DNA from: Armillaria gallica
Lineage: Eukaryota; Basidiomycota; Agaricomycetes; Agaricales; Physalacriaceae
Direction of reading: 5' to 3'
DNA length: 64,000 bases
Assembly (NCBI GenBank): GCA_037576215.1
Contig: JBANDB010000017.1
Span: forward strand, 806,001-870,000
Both the position numbers and the translations under genes were made by a program. The notes beneath the pieces were generated by a model. It saw only the letters and a program-made list of their open reading frames with translations, was not told the DNA's origin and made no database searches. This document shows positions 9,781-21,058 of this stretch, in pieces (the stretch's first letter is position 1; the number at the start of each line of letters is the position of its first letter).

Positions 9781-12700
9781 GGATGTGGTGGTGCTCTGAA
9801 GATGAGAGGGATAGTCATCGAGGGGGAGGTCAAGTAAGCACAAGATTCTGGAGCGGATCGACGTGCTGGGTGTTTTCAGGTAGTTCCCTTTTGCTTTCCC
9901 TTCGGCTTGTGATGTAAAGATCCTTTGCAGAGGTGAACTGAAATCCGGGAAGCCGCCGAGAACGAACAGTGGACGTGTTTCAAGGGCGGGGAACCAGATA
10001 ATCGTTCAGATGTGATATCGGCCTGGATGACGAGGAATGATAACGAGATGTCACCTCCAAGTTTAATGCATTGTCGATCCAGTCCAAGGTGAATTTCTCT
10101 ATTGTTTCACGTTCAATAATCCAGGCTCATTCTTGATGATTCAGGCTAGTGGCGCTATTCATAAATACCCAGTCGACATCGTCGTGTCGGTATAAAGGCG
10201 ATGACGAGCTGATAGATTTGAAAGAACCATCGACATCACTAGGTTGGTCATTCCGCTTCACCCTCTATAATCTAAGCTCAGCGTTCTCTGACAGTTCAAA
10301 ACCAGCAACGCTATGCGAAGCTTGCTAGATCTTCGTGCGACCTCCCATCGCTGGTCCCATCGTATGGGCGTGCCGAACTGAACGACGTCTCACCCGTAAG
10401 AAAAGAAAATTGAGTGGTTGGTTCGCCGTAACGGATGATCAACAAAGGTAGGTTCCCTTCTCTTCGATGGGTGGCTCGTCTTAATAAAGGTATTAGAGAT
10501 GGACGTTCGATGCAACTACCTTGTGGACCAGTATAACATGGGGTGATATGTCACTCCCAACGTCGAATGTGACACCCGACATACACAGTCCGTTCGTTAG
10601 CGTCGTTTAGATCTCGTATATTGCTGCTTCATATCGTTTTGCGATTGTTTCTTTGTGGAGAAGGATAGCACTACAAAGTACGTCGCCAAGTCCTCACGCT
10701 GACGTGTTGGACTAACCGTTCCTTCAGTCTATGAATTTTGATTCGCGGGGCGGACGCCATCCATATCTGTGGTACTTTCAATTCGCCTCCCCTGACATTA
10801 GTTTAGGATCTATAAACACCGCGGTACTACTTGTTCCATCAATCATTTCTGAGGGAAAAAGCTGAGCTTCACAATGCAGAAGGCCCTACTCGACGCTGTC
10901 CCCATCCATCTTGATGACCGTCGCGACTGAGGAACTAACCCGACATGCAAGTCTTGGGTGCCAGGATGTACAAGCGATGTACGATATGAAATTATGTCTC
11001 GGGAGGAATTTTAAATGAACTTTGCTTATGGTATGTCCTTCTTCTCCGCTCTGTCTTCCTGCTGACGTTCCGTCATTTCAGTGCGTCGTCGTGATATGTC
11101 CCTAGAATTTAGAGTTCTAGGTTTCTCGTTAGGACGACGTCTTAACCAAGACTTATGGCTGGCCACTGCAAGAACGGAAAAGGCCCCTTCTCATTCACGC
11201 GGTGGTGCACACCTTCAGAACGGGGATATTACGGTCGTACAAGGTTTGACTACTTTCCTCCTGGAACCGCAAGCAATTCTTCAGAAATTCTAAACGGGAC
11301 TTTTATTCACTTCATACTTTCTAGTCTATGTACTCTAGTGGTATCATTTTCAATATAATTCTACCGCATTGCGGTTCCATATGGGAGTGTAATCAGATGA
11401 CAAGGATAAGCCCTAACTGAAAAAGGAGACGCTTGACTTGATGGATGGTGACATTGACCCGGCGCGTGGTGGTACAAGGTCAGAGTTGTTTGTTGATCAT
11501 GAGCTCCCACGTTGCCCACCTTTTTTCATCTCTTACCATCATCACCTTCTATGGCGATGCGACTTTCTCCGACACACATATCCTCAACAAACATCGCAAG
11601 GAAATCCAACTACAGCATTCTACCAAGGACGCGCTCAATTGTAACGAACAGGACTAGACACCTCGTCAGGGTCCTTGGATTCAGCGACTTGCAAGATGTA
11701 CTGTTCGTGGTCGACAACACTGAGAATGGTATGAAGTACAGGAATGCATGGACTATAAAGGGCGCTCGACGGACGAAGGGGCCATCGACAGATCCAGCTA
11801 GACGATTTCGTAGAGGAGAGAAATTGGCTCCAAGTGAAGAAAAGGTGCGTTTTATCTGATACGCTAGTTATAGTCGGAATAAGTGTTTCTTATAAGTACC
11901 CTCCAGTATCCCCTTCACCATCAAGACGTCTACAGCTAACGATACCATGATCTCTGCAAGAAACTACACGAAGCTGTAATATCTAAATGAGACTACAACA
12001 AATTGCGCGAATTCGGGGCCTTTCTGTTTGATAGAGAATCCGAGGCAAAGCCCAAATGGAGGCAGCGAGTTTCGATTACACGATTGGCTGACAATAGGAA
12101 GATGTTGGAGGTGATCATAGGGCCGGTGAGGGTGAGCATGTTTTCAGTCCGTGTGGGCATTTTTACTCATCCTGTCGCAGTTTCGTACCTATACAACAAG
12201 GACAGGAATCTGTACAGGCCAGCCAAGGAGAATCAAACTAATGCTGCGCCTGTTGGCTGCAGTCGCCGTAGGACGGTTTTTACACCAAATCCTTCCAAGC
12301 GACCTGGAACTCCGAGCTCGTTACCGTCGCTTCAATCAGCTTCTACGTTGAATGTAGCGAGCCCTTCAAAGACCATGATTCCATCGCCACCCGGGTAAGT
12401 CTTATGAACCCATGTATGGTTTCAGCAACACTTACTGATCTCTTAGGCTAACAGCTCCAATCTTGGCCCAAATGCATCAGACACGGAATAGGACCATCGG
12501 TATTCTAGGCAAAGGGGCCCTTGCTCGCGCTCAATACCCGCCCTTCAGAGCAACGCACAACGACGCGATTGGTACTTCCATATACAAGGGACAGTACGGT
12601 ACCAGTTCCATTGTCACCAACGATACCGAAGTTCGCCATGTCAGCCAGCCCTCCCTCTGCACCCGTCGCTCGAACATCCATTCTCGTCCTTCCCCTTCCC

Positions 12701-13535
12701 CAGCAATCCGTTGTCTGTACCTCGTGTCTTGATAGGTATCTCAATCGACGAACCGCCAAAATATCGTGCCAAATTTGCATGAAGACAACACTACGCATTC
12801 AGGCAAACGAGATACAGGGATGGCATCGGGTCTGGGCAGTAGGATGATTCAAACGATCTGGGGCCGCTGCACTCGAATGTACAACCACGGGTACGAGTCG
12901 TGTTTGGATATGGAACAGTTCCGCTTTTCGTATTGAAGGTGAGCTTATCGATGGTTACCTTACTTCTCTGTAATTAACACACTTTTCCATAGATCATCCC
13001 CCCACCGATGTTTGGCCCTCCCGTCCTCTTATACCTTCTCCGGACTATTCCTCCCGCCACATCTTCCTTTCCTACAACGACGCCTGCCTCCAGCTTCGGG
13101 TTCAATCAATGAAACCTGGTGTATTGCATTCTTCTGCACTTGTTTGCCCGTTGGTAGTGGAGAAATAGAGAGGGAAGGCATTGAATGACGAGTTTTCGGT
13201 ATCGACTTTCCAGGCAAGTTGTGCTTTTCTTCGTAAGACCTGCAGCTAACGTGACCCTTTCCTTAAGTTCATCTCCCGTGTGCCGTTTCCTTTCTATGGA
13301 TATTTCCAGGACTCTTCTCCTCGCCAATGCCATGGTCCGCCTCCCGCTGCGGACCTCGAAATGGCAGGTTAAGATTCAATGGAATGGTGACGCTGGTATA
13401 CCGTGAAGTTGCAGACCGAGTCGTGATAGGGCCATCGTACTCCTTGATCACGCTGCACCTAATCTACCCTCATGCACCACATCGATACAAAACCGTTCCG
13501 ACTCCTCTACCTATGACAGCACTCTATCCTCACTT
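9781..13535. other. Gene-poor region with possible small or eroded genes
   Basis: There are two TATAAA-like sites (about 10,190 and 10,806) without convincing genes. The second is followed after 66 nt by an 18-codon frame, MQKALLDAVPIHLDDRRD, with no continuation I can defend. A possible intron at 11,033-11,081 (gtatgt...ttcag) joins a short leader to a frame at 11,081-11,293. About 12,000-12,400 reads LREFGAFLFDRESEAKPKW and continues into a Pro/Ser-rich tail, with candidate introns at about 12,132-12,180 and 12,395-12,446. About 13,000-13,165 has HIFLSYNDACLQLRVQSM. I cannot connect these into a supported model, and no family was recognised. Confidence 0.3.
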
Positions 13536-14241
13536 GTGTCACGTCTATTGGCTGAGGCTAAGTTGAAATGCATACACCGAACCAATTGTTGAGACGCATG
13601 CGGGGAGCAAAGGATCTGCGGGAAGGTGGGCGTACGAAGAGACGTCGACGGGCGCGAGCTGCTGGGGAGGAGATCTCGACTTTACGGATGGCGACGTGGA
13701 TGGCCTCGATTCATCAATCACTTGTCTGGTGTGTCATAGCATAGTGTCTATTGACTGAGACTAACAGCGATATACAGGCAGTGGACCGAGTGTTGAGATG
13801 ACGCGTGCGGGGAGCAATTATTAGTATTCGGCACCGCAACCGCGAGCCGCGGACATAGCAATCCACTACCCATTATTCACTGCTACCCACCGGTCCAAAT
13901 CTTACATTTCCATCGCCTTCGCGGTTGTCAGGCATCAAGTGGTGGGGCCCGGCATGTCTTGAGGATGAGAAAGACACAAGAAAGACGAGTACACGCGGGG
14001 ATGCATCGTATCGGAATGGTCGTATGCCAAATTGCGAACACTTATCCATACTATGTCTTTTACTTTTATTACGCACATGGACCACGATGAGATTACCTGT
14101 AACTAGCTTGCAGAAAATCTAGCGGTTGTTTTTGCTGCGCGACATGTGACGTGACACTGTCGTGACGGTGACAGATCATGGTCATGTTACAGTAGCCTGG
14201 TAAACCGGCTTTATGAGAAGCTCGCAGAACTCGTTACTGTA

Positions 14242-14248
14242 TATAAAG
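14242..14248 (+). promoter_or_regulatory. TATA-like element upstream of the second DUF6535 copy
   Basis: TATAAAG lies 234 nt before the ATG at 14,476 and just outside the part that aligns with copy 1. Its use is unknown, because the gene downstream is broken. Confidence 0.3.
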
Positions 14249-14475
14249 CCTGGCACCCAGGGCGGGGGTATCGCTTGTGGGTGCAGATTGTCGTGGTGGG
14301 CAGCTCTTCGGGTGCGTCCGCGGAAACAAACCGCTCAGAGAGGAATTCACTGCCCGACTTTTCCAAATTCAGGTGCCCAGAGAGTCTACTAGTCCTGCCA
14401 ACAACTATTATCAGCTCCGACAACAGCTTTTTACTGTGGCTTGCATCACATTCATTCTCTTGCATACAGCTGACG

Positions 14476-17400
14476 ATGTCTAGTCCTCGGGAACCCGATG
14501 GAGCATCATCCAGCGAGTCGAAAAGAAAGGCGGTCGATCCCTCCGAGCACGCAAATATCTCTGACGGTAGAGGAAAGGCAAACGAAGCCGACAAGGACGA
14601 GGACAAGGACGATGCGGAGCCAATCGATGAGGAGAATGCAGTCAAGCCTCCGAATCCCGCAGCATCCTCCTCATCCAGCAAATCGAAAGGGAAGGTAGTC
14701 GATCTCGCCGAGCACCCGAACATCTGTGATGGTGGAGGAAACGTAGATAAAGACGACAAGGACGAGGACGAGGTAGACGCAGAGCTAGTCAACGATGAGA
14801 TGGTGCACAATGCGGTCAAGCCTGTGAATCCCGCGATGTCCTCCAAGGCGAAGAAGACTTTCGGGATGCACAAAGCGCAACCTACAGCGAGGAAAGGTAT
14901 CTTATCATCTTTACATTCACAGCTGAGATCTGATGGAATTTGTTAGGCAACGACCCATCCGACTATGAAGACAGATTCCCTGAAGATCCTATCTATGCAG
15001 AGACGGCGCCAAACGCCAGAGTTTGGAGGACGCACCAGGCAGAGAGTGAAATCCACGATGCGAACATGGTTGAAGAAATTCGGGATAACGTCGACGTTCT
15101 CCTGGTTTTTGTGAGCAAAATATCTATCCGCGCTGCTGTAACCTGTTTCTAATGGTATCAACATAGGCTGGTCTTTTCTCCGCGGTCGTCACGACTTTTG
15201 TTGTCCAGACATCCCAGAGCCTGCAAGCTGATTATGTTCAAGTCTCCGCATCTCTCCTTTTCGAATTGGTGCTCGTTCAATGTGCGATCGCCAATGGCTC
15301 TCCGGTTAACACGATCCCCGTCTCTTCGCTCAACCCTCAGACCGTATTTGTGCCCGCAGCTACAGATGTGTGGGTGAACGGATTGTGGTTCACCAGCCTG
15401 TTCCTTAGCCTGACAACCGCATTGGTAGCCGTTCTGGTGAAACAATGGCTGCATCACTACGTTGTCCTTCCCTCTGGAACTCCACGCGAGCGGTGCTTTG
15501 TTCGACAGTATCGATATTTAGGGTTCCAAAAGTGGCGGGTCGAGGTCATCGTTGGCGTGCTACCTGTTCTCATGCATCTGGCTTTAGCATTATTCTTCAT
15601 TGGATTGTCGCTCTTCCTTCATCCCCTTCGGGCTGCCTTGTCATGGGTTATTTGGATGGGAACCGTGCTGTTGATTGTGGCATACATGATCATGACCATC
15701 CTTCCTATGTGTTTCCCGCAATGCCCATACCACACCCCACTCTGTGATCTCGCATACCCTCCCTACTTTTATGTCACATCCTTAGTTCAGCCGCACTATC
15801 ATCGACTCTGTCAGCTCTCGCAGCAATTCCTATACCGAACCCACTCTTCGATCTTGCATCCCCTCCCTACATTTTTGTCACATCCTTAGTTCAGAAGCTC
15901 CACCATCAAGTCCTTCAGCTCCTGCAGTCAATAGCGAGCAGAGTCACCAGAACCGATAATTCTGGGAATGATCCTGAACGTGATTCTGGACGCAATCACA
16001 TCACGGCTAAGCCAAACTCCTTGAAGCAGCTCGAGCTTGAGACAGTGGAGAAGGCGTCGCTTCGATTATCGGTCGAAGCGTTGCAGTGGCTGTTATCTGC
16101 CTCATCAAACCCTGCAGTTCAGAGTATTGTCATCGAATCCATAGGCGGGCTGCCTATGGGAGCTCTGGCAGAAGTGAAAGATGTTTTTCGTGACAGTCCA
16201 TCAATTGTTGATGTTCGAGGGAATCTACTACGGTCGTCGCTGACTGAATTGCGTGCTGTTGACTGGATGCCTTTCCCTATACCGAGCATATCATCGGGAA
16301 TGGAGCGCAAGTTTGAACGTCTTCTTCGCTCTGGCATGTTCAGTTCCAGGGTGGAGCCCCCCTGGGATGCCATCGACATTCCAGACCAACTGGACCGAAA
16401 TGAGTTTGGTGCTACTCTCGTAACTCAGATTCCGAAGTTGTGTATGTTTCCTGAGAGCTTGAAGTTGTGCAAGCCTACCATGTTTCTTCAGGAGATTCTA
16501 TCCCTCGAGACGTCAGCAAGGTTTCCTCCCATTGTTTGGAAAAACCTCATCCAGTCGGCTACCGACTCCTGGGACCCTGACCGCTTTAACATTGATGACC
16601 AATTCCCAATGCTCCTTTGTTCAGCCGTGACTGAGAGTAGTATTGTTAGGACAGACATCCCAGAGCCGCAGCTATTTGCTTCACCGCTTGTTGTAGACTT
16701 TCAACAAGCGGTTGCGTACTTTCCCGAGATGGCGCTCGAGTATATGATGTGTTGGTTGTCGCAGTTCGATCGGCTTCCTGGCGAGCACCTCGGGTGTCGA
16801 GTGTTGGCGGCTTCTATCCACCTCATGATCCAAAAGCATTCGCGATTAGATGCAGGGGCGGTCACGTCTGAGACCCCTGCAACCTTGTTGCTAGAGGCAT
16901 TGTTACGCACATGCATTTTCACTGAGATGGATCCCGAGGCCGTTTCGAAGATATTCGAATCGGTCATCGTGGATACACCTATTTTCAGCCAGAACACAGC
17001 TGATACAAAGTATGATCAATGCTCCATTCTGGTCCTGGACTACTACAGCATCTTCGTGCAGTATAATCTCGCTTCACGTATATATGCTTCTTCCTCTGCC
17101 CTTCAGTTGCTTGTCACTTTCATTACCACTCAATGGTCCACACTCCACACCTCTACTAGGGCTAGTGCCACACTTGACTTCCTGGCATTATGTCTACAAC
17201 AGCGCTATAAGCCTGCATATGACGTGTTTCATCAACAGTGTCTGACGTTCCTTGCGATGCAATCGGTCTCTTCATGGTCCGCATCGCTCTTCAGGGCATG
17301 TCATTGGCATCGCTGTTGCCGTACACCCATCTCACGGTGATCCCGAGGAGAATCAAACGGTCTTGCAAGCGATTGACTGTCTTCACGAGTCTGAAAATCT

Positions 17401-17734
17401 CTTTCTTGTGTGTTCTACGTTGGTAATGTACACTCAGTACCTGGTGCTTGAAGTTACAGGAAAGCCTGATATTGTGACAGCTCTTGCTCAAATTCGGCCG
17501 CTTGATCCTGCATGGGATAATTGTCGTCAGAGACTTCGGGAGTTGGCTGAGGATGAAAACTTTTTTGTTGGATTAGAGGGAGAAGAACGAGGAGTCAAAA
17601 AACATACACTGGACATCGAAGAAGAACCAGAAATCGAAGAACGGAGGTGTAATATGCGCGAAGCCATCAAAACGCTGGACAAATTCTTCTCAAATATACC
17701 TCCTCAGGCCACAACGAGTTTGGAATTGGTATAG
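14476..17734 (+). pseudogene. DUF6535 paralogue, frame-broken second copy
   Basis: The first two exons (14,476-14,896 and 14,947-15,110) and the start of exon 3 (15,167) match the intact copy in length, splice sites and reading, including the duplicated acidic N-terminal unit and all four hydrophobic segments. Frame is lost twice. First, a 105-base segment (about 15,718-15,822) is tandemly repeated immediately downstream, and the second unit lacks one base, which leads to a stop at about 15,887-15,889. Second, near 17,290 two bases present in copy 1 are missing, so the frame ends at 17,340 and the homologous C-terminus resumes in another frame to 17,734. Between the lesions (16,021-17,285) the sequence is fully open and close to copy 1, which suggests recent inactivation. 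An unrecognised intron could rescue the first lesion, but I see none that fits well. Confidence 0.8.
15718..15925 (+). repeat. 105-bp internal tandem duplication inside the DUF6535 pseudogene
   Basis: Unit 1 begins gcaatgcccatacc at 15,718 and unit 2 begins gcaattcctatacc at 15,823. Both run through catccttagttcag to ctcctgca/ctctcgca. Copy 1 of the gene has a single unit. A one-base loss (acacccc against gaaccc) soon after the start of unit 2 shifts the frame. Confidence 0.8.
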
Positions 17735-18160
17735 TTACCTCCTGCCTTACTTTCTCTCGATGTTGCTGAAGAGACTTTAGCCAGCGCCGCCGCCGCAACC
17801 TCAGTCTCGGTTAGATCGCCTGCTACCTTGGCGTCGACCGCGACAACAGGATGAGGAACACCAATTGACGGAATATGTTTAGATGCACATTCTCACCGAA
17901 GTTTTATTACTCTGCTAATGATCTCAGTCTCACGAGTTGGGGATCTTAGTCTGTACGTACACTTCCGCTGTGATATTGGCGGATACTCGGTCCGCTGCCA
18001 ACACCAATACATATGCTGCCGTTGTATACAATAAACGCGATGATGACAATTGTCACATAGATCTGCATGCGCTGAGGAGACAGGGGCATATCAGTTTCAA
18101 CGCACCCTCAGTCCACCACTATACAATATGTAATAATGCGATTCAATGTCCTAACTTGTA

Positions 18161-19000
18161 TTATTGGTTAGCGCAACCCAAAGACTGCCAAAAGGAAACC
18201 TCCGCTAGCCAACAGCAAAGAAAGAGAAGGCAAAGTGGACAGGAAAATATTGAAACGGTTGGTGTTGGTGTTGGTGCATCATCATGAGCCTAAGTCCATA
18301 CAAACCTCAGACACCCTCTGAGGACAGGATCTCCGTGCTATGAAAGATCGCTGCGGCCGGGGACCTGAATTGTGCTATCAAGGTAAGTATGAGTGTTTCG
18401 ATGGTTGTGCTTGCTTTTTATACATCTGGCCCGGCGCGGTGATTATCACTTCGATATTTGTACGGAAATATTGCGGAGTTCGGCGCAAAACACAAGTAGC
18501 TCAATCGGGTACGTGAAACTTGCCTTAAAGTACTTCAAACACCTCAGCGCGGAAATAATGAGATGGAACGTAGTAAGCGTCCATTCTCCGCGTCAGTAGA
18601 CTCGGCATTACTGTATAGTTGGACTGCTTCTTACAACACAGTCTTCTCATTAGTATTTTCTATCTCTAATCAATATATAAGCAATATATTTCTTCCCGAG
18701 CACAGCAGATACATTGAATCACCTTACATTTCGCTCCACGATCCCGAAATATATGGACAGATAATTCACAATAATGGATGTATTCAGGAAGAAAGTGTCA
18801 TGTATACTGTGATAAGGATATTGCTCGAACATTAGCTACATAACGATGCTAAAGTGGGCGCATATGTACCTCCAGATTCAGCGGGATAAAAGTATTATAA
18901 TATCTGATGGGTTCGTGGCGGTCATATGAGTGATATTGATCTACTTCACATATTGCCGGCGTGATACGTACTCACAGGTCTTGGCGTTCATCTAGTCTTC
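18161..19000. other. Intergenic, no gene seen
   Basis: AT-rich sequence after the duplication end. A frame at about 18,563-18,835 has no recognisable domain. No RNA gene was seen. Confidence 0.4.
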
Positions 19001-19006
19001 AGCCAG

Positions 19007-19013
19007 TATAAAG
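19007..19013 (+). promoter_or_regulatory. TATA box of the DJ-1/PfpI gene
   Basis: TATAAAG lies 46 nt before the ATG at 19,053, a normal distance for a short fungal leader. Confidence 0.5.
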
Positions 19014-19052
19014 CGGACAAGAACAGTAGACAAGCCACCATTCACCACCGCA

Positions 19053-19899
19053 ATGTCTTCATCTCCGTTCACTGTCTATCGCATGGCCGTATGCTTGTAC
19101 AATGGAGCCGCAACGCTCGACTACCAGGGACCCGTCGAGTTACTGGGGCTTCGAAGCACCTCGATCCGCAAGTTGTCCCCAGACCTGCTCGGCGCGAACG
19201 AAACCAACTGTGCCATCGATGCGACGTACCTTGCCAACACCCTCGATCCCATCGTCCCGCTTTCCGGTCCAAAGCTCCTCCCAGACCAGACTTACGACGA
19301 TGCCAAAGAGCAGTTTGACATCATCCTCATTCCCGGAGGTGGGTGATCAGCTTGAAAAGACGTGTTCCGGCAACCTGAGTACTTTGCGCCTGGCAGGAAT
19401 AATTGGGGATGGCAAGGCAGAGCACAGCCTGATGAACTTCTTGAAGAGACAAGGACCGAGTGCCAAGCACATTCTGACAGTTTGCACTGGGTCGTGGATC
19501 TTGTCTAGCACGGGGCTTTTGGATGGCAAACGCGCCACGACGAACAAAGAAATGTTCAAAGTGATCAAGGTTAGGGTTGGATACGACACCCACACACCTC
19601 TAATCCAGTGTGTTTTGTAGGAGGATACTAAAGACCTTCCCATAACCTGGATCGCCAAAGCTCGATGGGTCGCCACAGACGACAAGAAGATCTGGTCGAG
19701 TTCAGGTGTCACCGCCGGTAAGCTAGTCTGCTCAAAGCAGCACTGCAATTCTGATGTCGCCACAGGAATGGACCTGGCATACGCGTTTCTGGAGTATATC
19801 ACTGGCAAGGGGCCAGCGGAGGCTTCTGCAGGGTTTTTGGAGATGATAGTCAATGGGGAGGGAGATGATCCATTCGCAGCCAAGAACGGATTGGTCTGA
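19053..19899 (+). CDS. DJ-1/PfpI family protein (class I glutamine-amidotransferase-like)
   Basis: Four exons (19,053-19,338; 19,397-19,569; 19,621-19,717; 19,766-19,899) give 229 residues, the usual size for a single-domain DJ-1/PfpI protein. The N-terminal part has the conserved acidic residue in GPVELLG, followed by FDIILIPGG. The nucleophile elbow is TVCTGSWILSSTGLLDG, with Cys at about residue 125, followed by RATTNK and a WVATDDKKIWSSSGVTAGMD stretch. This pattern fits the isonitrile-hydratase/ThiJ-like fungal subgroup better than true DJ-1. Members act as hydratases, glyoxalases or stress proteins, so the substrate cannot be fixed from sequence. No signal peptide is visible, so it is probably cytosolic. 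A TATA box sits close upstream. Confidence 0.9.
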
Positions 19900-21005
19900 A
19901 TGGGCTTATTCCACCCATAGTTTTACACGGTGCTGACCTCGGGTCAACCGCAAGAATTCTGTACAGTCTGTTACATAAGTCTATTGCGTTTTCGATAAAT
20001 GTAACTCACTCTCACTGGCAAAAACTGAGATTTTGAGCTTTGAGTAGCCAGAGACCACGGCATCTGATAGATCAAAATCCAGAAACGAGGTCAAAACACG
20101 ACTGCAAACATCGACGCTTTGATCACTGATCAGAACGCCAGGACGGGAACTTGAAGTGAAGGGCAGCGATTCTTCGAGATATCACTAAATTTTTGACCAA
20201 GGGGGCGTCGTTAATGCAGTACATAACAAAGGAGTTGAGCGTCGGAAACTAGATGGTAACGAGCCATGAAGTCGGTGAGCGGCCCGCTTTCAAGTTCCGA
20301 CTTTGTTTTCGGCAACCACCAGCGATCGTTCCTTTGCTGGCTAACCGGACCAAGACCAAGACCAGTATACATCTGGCATTGGCTAAACACATCGGACTGA
20401 CTAGAAGTCGAATTCAAGATCATATCGATGCCTCGTACTCCCATTGGAAGTCCAACGCAAACGACAGGTGCTTCCAGCTCAGCTTCTCTTCCGACCGGGG
20501 ACTGGTAATCGACGACGTTCGGGTGACGGAAGCGAGAATTATGTATGACATGGGGAAAATAGACGAACATGCTGCAGACAGATGATCACCTGCCTATAGC
20601 GAGAAGTCGTTTGATAATATCTTTCCGTTCTCAGCCAATCATAGTAAACCTCCAGCTTTCATTGTGTCTTGGTATCCTACTCTGGGTTCTCCGTTGACGT
20701 TGCCTGACCCACTTCCTAATGTTATTCTCGGGCGTCGTGTGAACTTCCTGGCCATCCTTGACCATGACATGCTTCTCGGCTATTATTGGCGACGACTTGG
20801 GCGTATACCAGTATTTTGCGGTGAACATTCTCGTTTTCTACTTGTATTTCATGCCGGTTATTCACTATTCGTCAGTGATCTTATCAAAAAAAAATAGTGG
20901 TTTGGATTGGCTGTTGTTGAACGACGACATGGCGCGAAGGATCAGATGCCGAGACATTCAATGATTGTGGCGACGAAAAACCCCGCTTTCCAACGTATTC
21001 GCTAG
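19900..21005. other. Intergenic, no supported gene
   Basis: Overlapping opposite-strand frames at 20,211-20,585 have no recognised domain and only one of them can be real, if either. The rest is non-coding by eye. Confidence 0.35.
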
Positions 21006-21007
21006 AG

Positions 21008-21018
21008 ATATATATATA
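21008..21018 (+). promoter_or_regulatory. TATA element of the sulfite-oxidase-like gene
   Basis: A run of alternating TA (tatatatata) lies about 41-51 nt before the ATG at 21,059. Confidence 0.45.
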
Positions 21019-21058
21019 CCACCGAAGTAGTAAAGATCCCCATCCTTCCCGTCTCGCC

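Larger units (their letters stand above)
13536..18160 (+). repeat. Segmental duplication, copy 2
   Basis: This is the counterpart of 2,025-6,705, lying in direct orientation about 11.5 kb downstream. It includes the non-coding A block (13,536-13,826), a different linker, the leader and DUF6535 gene (pseudogene here), and the 3' flank. The 3' flank ends near shared words such as caacgcaccctcagtccacc and tatacaat. Intron positions and most codons match copy 1. Confidence 0.85.

Noticed and set aside
14211..14873. 220-codon minus-strand open frame
   Set aside because: It is antisense to the acidic repeat exon of the second DUF6535 copy. Biased codons keep the opposite strand open, and the equivalent frame also exists at 3107-3466.
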